Positions 14,589 to 27,400 of a DNA stretch of 64,000 bases are shown one piece after another. The stretch is from Diprion similis. Lineage: Eukaryota > Arthropoda > Insecta > Hymenoptera > Diprionidae. Location: contig NC_060114.1 in the NCBI RefSeq assembly GCF_021155765.1, forward strand, positions 15,881,501 to 15,945,500, given 5' to 3'. Positions within the stretch are counted from its first letter, which is position 1, and the number at the start of each line of letters is the position of its first letter. The notes beneath the pieces are model-generated. The model was given only the letters and a program-made list of their open reading frames with translations. It was not told the DNA's origin and made no database searches. Both the position numbers and the translations under genes were made by a program.

Positions 14589-17500
14589 ATGTGGCCCAAT
14601 AGCCTCGGCGGGGGGGCAGGTTGCGCCGGAGGCGGGGGCGGCGCCGATCTCGGCGGACTCGCCTCGTCCACCGCCTCGGCTACGGACTTGTTCGGGCCCG
14701 CGGGCTTCGGGGCCTCTGCCGCCGGGCCTTACGGGGCCCTGAAGACCAACCCTTACGTCAGCGCCCTGGGGATGCCACCGATCGAGGCCCTCCACACCAG
14801 TATTGGCTACCCCGGTTGCACAACCGCCGGTGAGTCCTACTACTGTGAGTGCCGAATTTCAACCCTACTAATAATTCCATCCCCACACACATACACATGT
14901 CACTTTATACACACGCTATGATCTTTAAACTCAATACCGATAAGCAGCGTCCGTTTACCTGACGGCTGATATCCCTTCAGTCATTGCCGTAATTCACCTG
15001 CCATGGGCACTTTTAGTCGCCACCCTCTCACCCTCGCCGACGATCGCTCGTCTGATTTTATCTGATCGTTATCTCGCGTCTTTTCACTTCCATGACCGTT
15101 TAGACTATATCGCTTCTTCTCTACCCCTTTGCTGTGGGTTTTTAATCTTGATGCTAATTAACGTCGGAGAATCAGTTTCTCTGTAGTTATAGATCTTTTT
15201 GATGTCGAAGTTTCGTGATTTGTCACGAGCATTGGCGGTGATTAGCCGTTGGGTAACAGCTGATACAAACCAATAATCAGGATAGTAACTATCGTTGCGA
15301 AACTTTAATGATACACTTTTGCCTACACAATTGTAACGATAATTGCAATGGCTCGATACAGTTTCAAAGAAACACGTTTCCAAGTAGATAACGACTCAAC
15401 TTTTTCGAACTCACTGTCATTCGTGATGCGTCGTTTATGAAGGTAACCCTCGAAAGCAGCGACGGGAACGAACGACGTTCACAAGGGCTCAGCTGGACGT
15501 GCTCGAAGGACTTTTTTCGAAAACTAGGTATCCGGATATTTTCATGCGCGAGGAAGTCGCCCTCAAGATCAACCTACCAGAGTCACGAGTTCAGGTTTGT
15601 ATTCAACCTTCGTAAATCTAGTAGAACGATGAAAAACGATCGGATGACGTGAATTATTTTTCTACGGAAAATCGTTTTTTCAAGACACGAATACACAGTT
15701 CACTCATCCATCATTGATCAGAATCGCGATCACTTTCATCTTCCAGGGACGAATTCCTTGGTACACTACCATTTCTACAATCTACCGTCGGAATTGGACG
15801 CGCTTTTCTTAATCGAAAAATGTAAATATAATATCCCGACTTTGCATTCTTCTCGCATGGAGCTTAACGAACCATCTAGCACAGCGAAGCAATCACAGAA
15901 TTAAGAAAATTCTTAGCTATCTTTTGTACGCAGATTTACACACATTACCTGCCACGCGCATGTATAGAGATAAAAGCTCAATGCAAAACCTGCGTTGAAG
16001 TTCTATCTCAGAGTTGAATCTGGTTCCAATTACCAAACGAGTTGTTCCCAGCTTTGAAAATATCGAGATGTAAATCAGTAGCGTTCTTTTCAGGATATTT
16101 CGAATCCTGACCTAAAAAATGTCGCGCTGCGTCCTCTTCGACACGATTTAACAACGATTGTGGAGTTTGCGCGTCGTTGCGCAGTTTGAGAAAGAGAAAA
16201 CGAGATGCGTATTAGGTCGGGGAGATTAGAACCTTAGGTACACCCCGTACAAACATAGTACAGAGGCGTAAGCGCAGTAGCCGTGTGTGTACAACGGCAC
16301 GTGGCACTCATCGATTCGCCATTCCCAGTCGCCGGGAGCTAACTCGATTATCCTGTTAGGTCGCGTTAGAGGAATACCAACCACCCGACGGTCAATAAGG
16401 GGCCGAAGGTAGGTACGTGCGGGAATCTTTCTCAGGGTGGACGATCCTCGAGTACTGCACGATGCGTGCACCCTGCAGTCCATAAACGTCGCGTTGGATC
16501 CTCGAACAAACAGCTATCCATCGCCCCATCAGTGTCACTTGATGTCTGATCTGTGCCAAGTCGATGCATTCATACAGCAATTCCAAGGTTTTCTAATTCC
16601 GTAGGTGATCGGTTTACAGAGTTGTGACTGTATATCATGTCCTGAATGCACATGTACTTTTAAGAATTCAGGACCTCAAGTACCTTTCCATAACTCTCGC
16701 AACTTTCGATATCCAAGCGTTTGTCCCTCAGGAACATTTTCAAATCATTTTTTATTACCTTGTACTTGGAGACATTATAACTCTAATCCGCCTTTTGTCT
16801 ATCTCAACTTCTTCAATCCTGCATCTATTGCATTTCTTTTACTGGACACCGCATTCCGCAAACTGTAACCTAATCTAACCAAGCTATACCGCAATTCTCA
16901 TCCACATCACACATCCTGTTTGACTAAATTTTCATGCACAAAAAACTACCTGCAACTTGTTAATTTACGTCTTAAGTATTCGTAAGGATACCCAAGTCGG
17001 GCTTCGGTTTAGGGACTCGACTGAACACATCAAGCTCTGTGCGAGTTTGAAATTTTTTATAATAATCACCGATTACGCGCTTCCCTGTACTTTACTACAA
17101 ATTATGTATCTACGTAATACGGATAAACGTTGAACATGGATAGGAGGAAAGCCGAGTTTTGGCTCGAAAAATTAGGCTGCCGCCTGTAACGCAGATCGCA
17201 CAGGAACTGTGCTACGTGCAGAAATCTATAGCCCCAAGTTCTCTGTTCGACTTTTACCATTAGCACAAAGGCCAGGTGCAGGGAAGAGGTAAGGAGGTCC
17301 TGGTCTCTCAGCGGCAACTGATGAGCCGACGATATGCAGCGACACGAGTTCCATGAATTTCCTACCCTGCCGTCAATGCGCCCGCTTTTGGTAGCCATAA
17401 AAACCCGCCGTTTTGGCATCCAGTCTACGTCATTGCGGCAACCTTCGGGCAAAAGTCAGGAGAAGAACTTCCGATTCTCCGTCATGTCTGTCCTCGTGAA

Positions 17501-20398
17501 AGTAATTTCAATTCATTCCAGGCAGAAACTGGAACTTAATCGAGCTTCGATTCTCGTCCAGATGATCGCTGGTCAACGACTCTCTTTTCATGGGGAAAGT
17601 GCACTTCACACGCGATGCACCGGGATTTTCGGCTCGTTTTACCCCAAACCACCCCGTGGGTGAGGGTGAGGGGAGTTGGGGGTTGGGTATCAGGGTAGCC
17701 GGGGAGCCTCGCGATAGTAAAAGAACGTCGAGGCCGTGTCGTCGTTCCCCAGCGACAGAAAATCCCGAGAAACCTAAGCTCACCTCTGCGTAACATTGAT
17801 CGCACGGGGCTTCGCAGCGGCTCTCTGTCTGCGGTCCTGGGGAAAACCGAGCCGCGTTCTCAACTTAAATTTAGAACAAAATCAAAGACTCGGTGTTTGT
17901 AGACGATCGGGTAAAACGGGTGTTGAAACATAGATCTGCGTCAATCGCGACGGACGAAGGATTCGAGGACACGCGGTGTAGAAACGGAGTTGCGGTTTTA
18001 GGTCCATCTGCAAATTTTCAGCGTTTAAAATCGTTATTCATCAAGCTTGATGGCGCAAACACGTCGACGAAGACCCGCGGAAGCAAGCTTTCGACTCTTC
18101 TGCGTACAGCTTTAAGCGCATTAAACTTCGCTTCACGCAAATTTTACCGAAACAAAAGAGCGTCGAGATTCTCTCACCTGCTAAACACCGTGAACCGGAT
18201 GTACAACATAAAATTCCCCGTCGATGAATGTTGAATAGAAGTGAGAAACGAAGACTGAAATCCCTTCACTTTTCATTGGATTTGACAATTTTTTCAAGGA
18301 TCTCGCGTTCGAAACAATCGACGTTTATACAGAATATTTATTATTTATACATGCAGTGAACAACGAGTCTTCTCCATGTTTTTTAGGTGTGGTTCAAGAA
18401 TCGTAGAGCAAAATGCAGACAGCAGCAGAAGCAGCAACAGCAACAGCAGGAGAAAACACCGAGGTCGAAGAAACCCTCATCTAATGCAGGCAACAATCCT
18501 CCCACCGGAAAAACACCCTCTATTAGCGCCGCAACACCCGCCCCTGCTGCCGTTGTTCCAGCCACAACGCCACTGTGAGTTAAACTGTCATACGTTATAA
18601 TTTCAAATGAAGAAAACAGAAAAATTGGTCCAAAAAAAACACACGCAACGACATGCATTTTTATATAAAAAAAAAAAAAATCAGTAGCGTTAATCGATGC
18701 TCTCGATCTCTGCAACCTTTTTTTGTCACCGTAATTAATGGTATGATACATGAAAATTGAGAAATTATCGTTTCAAATTAAAATAACTGGGTTTTTTTAA
18801 ATATATATTTCAAGTCGATCATCCGTCGGACTTTGAATCATCAGGCTCTACAACTTTTAATTGAAGTGTTAGCTCGTGTGATGGTAGACTCGTAAGAAAA
18901 ATCTTTCCTGAACCACGTTGGAGCTTTTTTATAATTGAAATCATCGTACCAACGTTGAATTCAAAAACTCACGCCACCCGTGTTTTGGCTAAAAAATTAT
19001 TTACTATCAAGGAAAAATTGAGAAAGTCCGAACTTCGTTCGTATCAGTGATATTTCATCTTGGCTGTTATAATAACATGCATCTCGAATCTGGACAGTCA
19101 TATTTACCCCATAATATCTAACCAACACTTCTTAGCGATCCAAATAAAATGATAAAGCCTCAATTTCACTCCAGTTTCACGATTACTTGATCATTCAAAT
19201 TATCTTTTTTTTTCAAGTGACGTAACTACAAATGAACTATTTTCGGAATGTTTTCTTCACTTGTGCTGTGAGACCTCGTTTCTCTCCAAATTTCATGATT
19301 CTAGGTCAACAAGAAGTATCTTGTGTGTTTGCGACATAAGTGGCCGTATATCCTTTGATTGCATTAACTTAGAAGCTTGAATTTTTCAAACCTCCAAGGG
19401 ACCGCAGACCTCAGTATTTGGTATTAATTTCAACCTAATACCTCTACCCACTTCCGAAGAAAAGGGTCGTAACAAACGGACGAACGGACGACGAAACGAT
19501 CCTACAAGTGTTCCGTTTTTCCTTTCGACGTACGGAACCCTTAAACTCAAAACTGAAAATGAATAAAAAAAATACTAAAACGAACAAACTATTGCAGAAG
19601 CGGAGGTACCAGTGGTTCGGCGGCTAGTTCACCAGCTCTTCTGAGGGACTCGCCACAATACAAGCCTGCTGGAAGTGCAACGAGTCTACTGCTAGCGGCG
19701 AGTACGACTCCGCCAAGTGTGAGTCGTCGTTCAACAATAATGCATACTAGTACCTACCTACAAAATATTGCGGAATTAGCAAAGTGCCAAAACATCGGAC
19801 CATCCCTGAACAATATCTTACGTTACGGTTCTCCCGACTTTCTCCCAGGACTCGGGTGTCTTTTCATCGACAACCGACTCACCCGGCTTTCCATTTCAGT
19901 TGGGCGGCACGGTTTACAGCAGCGGCGGAAGCAGCAGCAGTATTTGGAGTCCCGCCGTGACGGAAGGCGGGGGTGGCTTTCCCGGCGATCACCAGAGACT
20001 GGCATGGACCACGACGGCCAGTCAGCAACAGTGTTACCAGAACTACTCGTCCTACTACACGAACATGGATTACCTGTCACCGGCGCCACACCAGTTGAAC
20101 GTGGTAGTAAGTCAGCTATGACTTTTGGGCATGATTTGGGCTTCGATTAGACCTCGGAAAACCGGACTAGAGCGAATAGTTTTTTTTGTTTTTTTTTTTA
20201 TAAATTATAGACGATTCCCCTGCAGCCCCAGAAACGGTTTTATAACGAAAGAATCAGGCGAAACGCAGTATGTTTACAGATTTTCCTTTTTCGTAGGACG
20301 GAAGCGGCAGCGGGTTGGACACAACTTGGAGCAAAACGAGGGACGAAAGTGCCTCGTCGTGGTTTTATAACAGCGCCGGTTGGGGTGATCGGAAGTGA
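14589..20398 (+). CDS. otd: Homeobox protein orthodenticle (Otx family), 6 coding exons
   Basis: Paired-type homeodomain transcription factor that patterns the insect head, eye and anterior embryo, acting in the nucleus on TAATCC-like sites. Exons: 14589-14829, 15443-15594, 18387-18574, 19598-19718, 19900-20106, 20297-20398. They total 1011 nt, giving 336 aa. The homeodomain spans about residues 86-145, begins [12 protein letters not shown], and is split by an intron just before [12 protein letters not shown]. Lys at homeodomain position 50 is the Otx/Bicoid specificity residue. A Gln-rich tail and a Ser/Thr/Pro/Ala region follow, then a SIWSP motif (about 249-252) shared with Otx proteins and a Tyr-rich C-terminus with an SSWFYN ending. 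The N-terminus is Gly/Ala-rich. The first ATG (MWPNS) was chosen as start. The acceptor at 15441-15442 has a poor pyrimidine tract but is fixed by homeodomain phase. Hymenoptera can carry two otd paralogues; I cannot tell which this is. Confidence 0.95.
14830..15442 (+). other. otd intron 1
   Basis: GTGAGT donor at 14830, AG acceptor at 15441-15442, phase 1. A second GTGAGT lies 15 nt downstream at 14845 and would also keep the frame. No coding content is visible. Confidence 0.8.
15595..18386 (+). other. otd intron 2 (inside the homeodomain)
   Basis: This 2.8-kb intron interrupts the homeodomain between residues 46 and 47, a position shared by many paired-class genes. It contains only short chance frames and no recognisable gene. 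Long insect introns in patterning genes often hold enhancers, but no motif cluster here is strong enough to call. Confidence 0.8.
18575..19597 (+). other. otd intron 3
   Basis: About 1 kb, GTGAGT donor and TTGCAG acceptor. It is AT-rich with poly-A and poly-T runs. No coding or RNA feature is seen. Confidence 0.8.
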
Positions 20399-21979
20399 AC
20401 TTCGGCCTAGCATCCGACTCTAGGCACTGCGAGGAAGGCCTAGGCAGGCACCTACATATCACCGACAATATAGAAAATCATGCAATCCGGACGCCGAAGC
20501 CCACGAAATCGAGAATAAGAGATGAACGTTGACGGTCAAGCGGCTCGAGACGATGACGAGAAAGAACAAGACGGTTTATATATTTATTATGTGAGAGAAA
20601 CGAAACAAAACGAAGAAGAAAAAAACACACTCACGCGTGTGGAGGTAGAAGAAGAAAAGTAAAAAAAACAAAAAAAAAAAAAAAAAAAACAAAAAAAAAA
20701 CAACATTAACGAATTCGCGACGGGAACGAAATTAGACATATCTTTAAAACACAAAAACGTTCTTTCCTTGAATTTTTCCCTGTTTTCACCAATCACCTCG
20801 AGAGGTATAATAATATGTTGTTTATAGTATAATAAGACGTATAAATGCGGTTAACATTTACAGTAAATCAGATTTTCGTTTACCAATAAGTGTCGTTATA
20901 TATGCAAAAAATGAAACGAAAAGAAAGAGAGTACTAATGACGTAAAGTGACGAATAATGATATGTGTAACATGCAAATTTGAGCGAAGGCATAGCCGGAG
21001 GCAAAAAAGAAAAATCGAAAATTAAAAAAAATATATACATATATATACATACATATAAATATATATATATATATAAATATAAATAAATGAATATACATAT
21101 AAAAGAATATATTAATGTAAATATTATATGAATTACTATTGCTCTTATTATTACTGTCATAAGTCAGATAAATTCTAGGTAAGGTAAATTAATTGGAAAA
21201 AAAAAAACATAAAAAGACAAAAAACTTCAAACCAGAATTATCATGTTTGTAAAATGATTAGCTTTTATTAAGAAACTACGTTCATATATACATATGTATA
21301 GGAAGTTAGATCGTATATAATGTATTGATCACCGTATTAATTAACGCACCCGACGAAAACAAAAAAAAGAAAAAAGAAAAGAAAAGAAAATAATATCTTT
21401 CAATAAATTCAGTGTAAAGAACCGATTTCTTTGCTTTTGGAGATTGAAAAAATGCAAAGAGAACAACATTTTTTTTTTTTTCATATTCTCTAATTTACCG
21501 ACATATGACCGTGAAAAATTAAGTAACAAAACGTAGCCGGGGTCTGTGTATAAAGTATGATTGTATTAAATACGTAAAATGTGAATTCTGTTATTCTAAA
21601 TATAACAATATCAGATGCGTTCATCGAATCTGTAACATCACTCTGACAAGTTAATGAATTAAATGAATGAACGAGTGGTTAAAATTTTATCGGTATTACG
21701 CTGTACGTAGAAATTACTAGGAATGAATTGAGTTGTTCGTATAATTATATTATCCGATGTCGCTGATTATAGATCAAATGAATCATCTAGCCTGCGTAAT
21801 GCGTAAGATGAGAGAATATGATAAGCATGCAAGAATTTTAAAGAAAAAGAGGATGAAAAAACGAAAAAAAGGTATCCGAAAAATCATTAAATAAGTAAAT
21901 AAAAACCGTAGAGGTATCATGTGAGTATGTGACTGTTTAGATTGTTAATACGATAATAATATTGATAAATAATAATGAC

Positions 21980-22019
<40 letters not shown>

Positions 22020-22232
22020 GCGGCGGCGAATATGAAAACAGCGTCATCGAACGAACACAACGACGTTACGAGATACATACACATTTGTCATTACGTCATG
22101 TATGAATTAATATATCAAATTTAAATTGTGTATCAAATTGTTGTACCTATGCGTTCTGTGTCGTTAAGTTTGCAATTTGTTATTCATTTGTTATCAATAC
22201 TAAACACTATGATACATCCCCATTATGTATAT
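20399..22232 (+). other. otd 3' UTR and 3' flank
   Basis: Extremely AT-rich sequence follows the otd stop codon, with A-runs at 20659-20700, TA-rich blocks at 21030-21120 and several AATAAA signals (for example near 21401 and 21896). The exact cleavage site cannot be fixed. TGTAAATA at 21116 and TGTATATA at 22226 match the Pumilio-type consensus. A (GAT)n array lies at 21981-22019. Confidence 0.45.
21981..22019. repeat. (GAT)13 microsatellite
   Basis: Thirteen perfect ATG/GAT units are followed by a short GGC run. The array lies in the otd 3' flank. Confidence 0.9.
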
Positions 22233-22240
22233 ATGTATAC
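22233..22240. repeat. 8-bp target-site duplication, left of hAT MITE copy 1
   Basis: ATGTATAC, repeated exactly at 22852-22859 on the other side of the element. Confidence 0.8.
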
Positions 22241-22851
22241 TAGGGTGGCGCAAAAAAAACTGACTATTTTTTTTTTCTGAGTCTCGTGTGACAAAATGTT
22301 AGTTTTTGATGTTTCAAGAGCCCACTCCAAAGGACAGCTCAAAAAAAAAAATTTCAAGAGGTCGCTCCAAATTTTTAAAAATGTCAAAAATCGTCAAAAA
22401 ATTAAATTAAAAAAAAATTATATTTCCAGTATTTTGTTCGATTTTAATTCATGTCGTGGTGTATTGTTATCGATTCTTTCTTATTAAATTAGAGAAATAA
22501 AATGTATGAAATTTTAATATGAATATTAAAAGGTCGCTCGAAAAGAACTAAAGAAATGCACCAAAAAATCTAAAAAAAATTATGAGCAACCTTTCGAAAT
22601 TCAAATTTTGAACTGAAACTATCGGAAACTTATCTTTTTTTTTTGTCTATAAAATTATACCGTAACGAGAAGAAAAAATAAAAAAAAAACAGATTTCTGA
22701 CGATTTCTGACGTTTTAAAAAATGTGAAGCGACCTCTTAAAATTTTTTTTTTAACTCTCCTTTGGAGTGAGCTCTTAAAACATCAAAAACTAACATTTTG
22801 TCACACGAGACTAAAAAAACAAAAAAATAGTCGGTTTTTTGCGCCACCCTA
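22241..22851. mobile_element. Non-autonomous hAT-type MITE, copy 1
   Basis: This 611-bp element begins TAGGGTGGCGC and ends with its complement GCGCCACCCTA. The terminal inverted repeats are long: about 160 bp of each arm still align, with few differences beyond A/T run lengths. It is flanked by a perfect 8-bp duplication ATGTATAC (22233-22240 and 22852-22859), which fits the hAT preference nTnnnnAn. There is no transposase frame inside, so it is a MITE needing an outside hAT transposase. A sister copy lies at 30898-31506. It separates otd from otk. Confidence 0.85.
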
Positions 22852-22859
22852 ATGTATAC

Positions 22860-24059
22860 AGATTTTAGAATTTCATTAACCGTTGGAAGCTTTTTTCCCG
22901 GTTCATCGGTCGTCGTATTGACTGCGAATTCCGTTCTCGTCTGACTAAAAATTGTCTCACACACACACACACACAGTGATCATGTCGAAATTGTGCTCTG
23001 CGTGAGCTACTGAATAATTTTTTACAGCAACGAACAAAATTAATAGCAGAAACGAGAGAGACGCAGGTATTTCCGTATATAAAACATTTAATTCTATAGC
23101 ATTTTTCAACATCGCTTCAACTATTTGCAAAAATCTGAAAAACAAGTTAAAGGACAATGATGTACAGAAATATAGGTTTCTTTCATCGAAAAAAATCGTA
23201 CGCGATAATCTTCAATAAAGCAGCTAATTCGTACCAAAAGAAGAACTTCACTTCCGTATTCATTGATTTCCGAAACACTTTTAGCCAGCTAACTGCTACC
23301 CCACTTAGCTACGTCGCGTTGACGAAACAGTATAAAAACGAATGTTTCCAGTAAAAAAAAAAAAAAAATCGAACACATGAATTTAAATCGAGACATGTGA
23401 CTACAAGCATCTAAATAAGCACCAAATTTTGCTGTAATTTTATGACTGTATTTTTTTAAAGCGATTTTGCTAACTGTTTCACACCGTCCGTGATTCAAGC
23501 CACTGATCCTTACCATCAGACGTACATATCAGGACGTTACTTAAACGGTAACGCCAGTTTAAAAACAAAAGAATATCATTTTTTTGGATGGATGATAAAA
23601 AGGTAATGAAACAATAAAATTTAAGAAAGTTATTAGGCATATATTTAAGTATATTGCCAAAAATTATTAAAATGGCGACACTGGATATACGCCTGATAAT
23701 TTCCTCAAATATTATTATTATTATCTTATTACCTTTTCTTCCACCCAAAAAAAAAAAAAAAAAAAATGGTGCATGTTTTAGGTTTTTACAGTGGTGTCAA
23801 CCCCTAACCCTGCGCGAAACTTCCGAAGATAACACAGCGCTCTTTGGACAGTTCAAGCCTGCAGTTCTACCCACGGAGGTTTCAGGACCAACGTATAACG
23901 ATACCTGAACACGGTGACGACGAAAATCGAGTCGACGATGGCTCAAGAGTAACGAACGATCGGTCAAACAGAGCTTTGCGATCATCGGAGGGTAAAAAGG
24001 GCGTCACGCAGGCTCCCCAACTCTCCGAGAACAGCAGCTGGTGCGATCAGGACTACTTT
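22860..24059. other. otd-otk intergenic region
   Basis: AT-rich DNA with a CA repeat at about 22957-22975, A-runs at 23353-23368 and 23747-23766, and chance frames only. No gene, tRNA or further transposon end is recognised. Confidence 0.5.
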
Positions 24060-24492
24060 AAGTCGCGTTAGCGCAGCGAGTGGCGCGCACTGCGCAGCTT
24101 GAACAAAGTGCATCGAACCGGGACTGTTTCGAACGATCACCAGACGGCGTTGTTCGTATTTCCATCTCGGGGCGTCCAGTCGCAGTGCCGCGCGTCGTTT
24201 CGTTTGAGCCGGCCGGCGTCTAACCGGATAGCCGGATGTTGGTTCTTAAATTTTGACTGAAACTTATCCCGGCGTTGTGAAAAAAAAATGACAATTACGT
24301 GAGAAGACTAGAGATAAGAGAGGAGAAAAGGGACGGAGAGCCCAGAAGAGCTTTCATAGTTTTTATCAGTTTGCGCGATTTAAAAATATTAATCAAACGC
24401 TGATTAGAAGGGAGCAGAGTATATAGAAGGAAACGCGAATCGGTTCTCGGCGCTCCGCAAACTCCGTTCGATTACAACAAAAAACAGTGACA
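24060..24492 (+). promoter_or_regulatory. Probable otk promoter / 5' UTR
   Basis: A CpG-rich stretch at 24060-24240 stands out from AT-rich surroundings and directly precedes the otk signal-peptide exon at 24493. No TATA box is evident, which would suit a TATA-less CpG-type promoter. The transcription start cannot be placed. Confidence 0.35.
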
Positions 24493-27400
24493 ATGTGGTT
24501 TTTCCTCATTCTAATCCAAGTCTGCAGCTTCTTCCGTAAGTATTTTGCGCTGATAATATTCTGCACCCTTAACATTTCTTATATATATATATATATATGT
24601 CTGTGTGTGTATTTTCCCGTTTCACCCCGCACAACACTGTAATTTTCTCGCTGCTCACCCGCCACGCACGGTCGAACAAGGGATGAATCATGGCCCAAGT
24701 ACATACGTATGCATGTACGCGTTACTACGAGCCAAGCCATGAGAGTCAGGGACCGACCTCCCTTCCGAGCTGGAATCCCGAGGTCCGCACGGCTGCGGAG
24801 TCTGATTTTCAAAGCCCCATCCCCGCCAATTAAGGCAACGAAATATTTACATTTATGCATGCATGTTTTTCGTTTACGTTTTCTCTCTCTGTGTTTTTTT
24901 TTTAATTTTTTTTATTTTTTTATATCTCCCTGAACAGAGCGCGAGAGGAGTGATTTACCGCTTAATTGCAGGGTGATCTGTGGGTAATACGTGCGGCAAT
25001 TAGTTAATTGGCGTTAAAGCCGTACAAGTCTTACAATTATAAACTCGTTTGATAAAAGTTGGAATAAAAATATTTTCAGAAAGAAAAAAATGTCCGCGCG
25101 AAACTTGTCGTGTAATTAGAGGTTAAATTAGTATGTACAATTGCGATCGCGTGTACAATTCATCGTTGTTTCAGTCGTGATACTCTCGATCGAAATTACA
25201 TGTATGTACGTACATACGAGCGGACAGGAGGATGTGAAGTTTCGTAACAACGCGTCACCCCGTCGCACAAAACCCTTCATTTGAAAGAGAGGGAAAGAGG
25301 AGAATAAAAAAAAACCTCCCGGAAAACCAACCCCTGTTTGTCCAATCAGGCCCGTTTCACGTATTTTATCGTTCGCCATAAACGCCAGTTCGTGAGTCGT
25401 AACAGTAAAGATTAAGGATTACATAGCAGAGCTCCAAATTGAATCAGAATTGAATCTAGGCTCTGATTATTCACATTCCGCAGTTGACATTAGATGCTTG
25501 GAAAGAAACTTTGTGGATTCACTGCAGCTATATAACGAAATTATAACTTATTTTCAAATTGATTTCTTTCAGCGCGTAATAGGACTATGGCTACAGTCAG
25601 AGAATTAAATACGAACATCCATTTTTGCGAGATAAGCACGAAGTTATGAAACAACGGTTAGCATCTCTTAAAACTGGATCAATATTTCTTCGCGAACCTG
25701 CAAAGTACAATCTTACTTACAATGAAACTTATTTTTAACGCGGCATTCTCACATGGTCTTCGTATACAAAAACACAAAAACTCTATGCAGGCATTAGAGT
25801 AACAGAACCATAAGAGTGGGATGATTTCAGACCAAGAGAGTCAGCTTCATCGCGAACCCTTACAGTCCGTTATGCACTGGCCCTCATGGGTCGCCTGCAC
25901 CACGTATGCACCATAGACCAGGCGCAGTTCGTTAGGCCACAACAGCAGCCATGGCATTGTTCTTCTATATAAGAGGTTTCACCATAGTCAGTCTGCATCA
26001 GTGCGTGTAGAGGCACAATGAGCTGATCAACCAATACATAGTATAGTTGCTGATAAAAAAAAAATTCAGATCCACAGTTCTAATCGTTGAATGTATGTGT
26101 GCGTGTGTGGGTGTGCAGGACGTGTGTAACTTACCGACAAACACTGGGATGAGAATGAGAAACCGGTTGAAGAATCCCGCGAGAGGCAGTCCTCGCACAT
26201 GGATGGAGAGGAGAGCTCAATGTGTGTACACGCCGCAAAGGAGGCTAGAAAAAGATAGAAAAAGAGAATGAGAGTGAGATAGAGATAGAGGAGAAGGAGA
26301 ACTGCAGGTTCGAGGGATCCGCATATTATATCCCGCAGCCACCTAATACTGGAGGAGGGCGCCCTGCGCGCTTCACCGTAAAGGTAAAGGTAGGCGGAGA
26401 TCTGACGATGGGGCAGAAAGCCCAGTACCGTATTATCGGGCAACCTGCATCGACGGTTTCAGTTGGGCCCATGGAACCCATTGCAGAGAAGCAGCGAGCG
26501 GAAAAAATACGATTGAATCCACGGGTTTTCAACCGTTTAGATCGACGAGCTTGTGGCACAGAAGGGACTATCCTTAAAGAACTAAAAAACGGTACTGAGG
26601 GTTGTGGGAATGAGGTACAGATAAAATTATGGTCCCTCACAACTTTTCACGTGGTACTACTCATCGTTGTGGAAATGAGATAGAGACGAAATTCTGGTTC
26701 ATGAAGTCAGTCCATGAAACTGCTTTACAACTCTTCATGAAGAAACCTGGAGAATGACACAGTGGAACGTTCGAAGTCAGTACCATGAAACTGCTTTACA
26801 ACTTTCTATTTGGTACTAGTAATTGCTGTAGGGATATGGTACAGAAAAAATTCTGGTACATATGATCTGGAGTCAGTATCTTCTGGAGTCCATGAAGAAA
26901 CCTGAAGAATGACACAGTAGAACATTAAACTCCATTAGGGGTACCATAAGGCGTATGAACTTGTGTGTAATGGGGAAAGGTGAAGAACAGGAAAACGAAA
27001 CGATGATCGCTAGAGTGTGCATATACATTATACACCTATTCGAGAAATAAGAGTTGTTTCAACTTTCATGAATTTCCTTCAATGCAACAAGGATTAATTA
27101 TTAATACTTGAGACAGCACTGAGGCGGTGTAGGGTGAGTGTGCATATCCCCATGCACTCGGGCAAGCCACTCACTCCGCTATTCATCTTGGTTCGGTGGT
27201 CCTAATTACACGTCTCCGGTTACCGACGAGGGTTCAAGCCCGTCTTCCTTTCAATGGCACCACATTTTTTACATGTTTCGTACTAAAACCTTCTTTGTTC
27301 GACGCATGCAGGCCATAGTGGTGCAGCGGCTGCAGGCAGGTATACCTATACCGTCTATGGTCACGGAAATCTTGTCGGTATAACTAGGCGTGAATACTGG

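Noticed and set aside
22296-22487. Frames inside the hAT MITE (repeated at 31311-31740)
   Set aside because: They arise from the inverted arms and A-runs; no transposase motifs.
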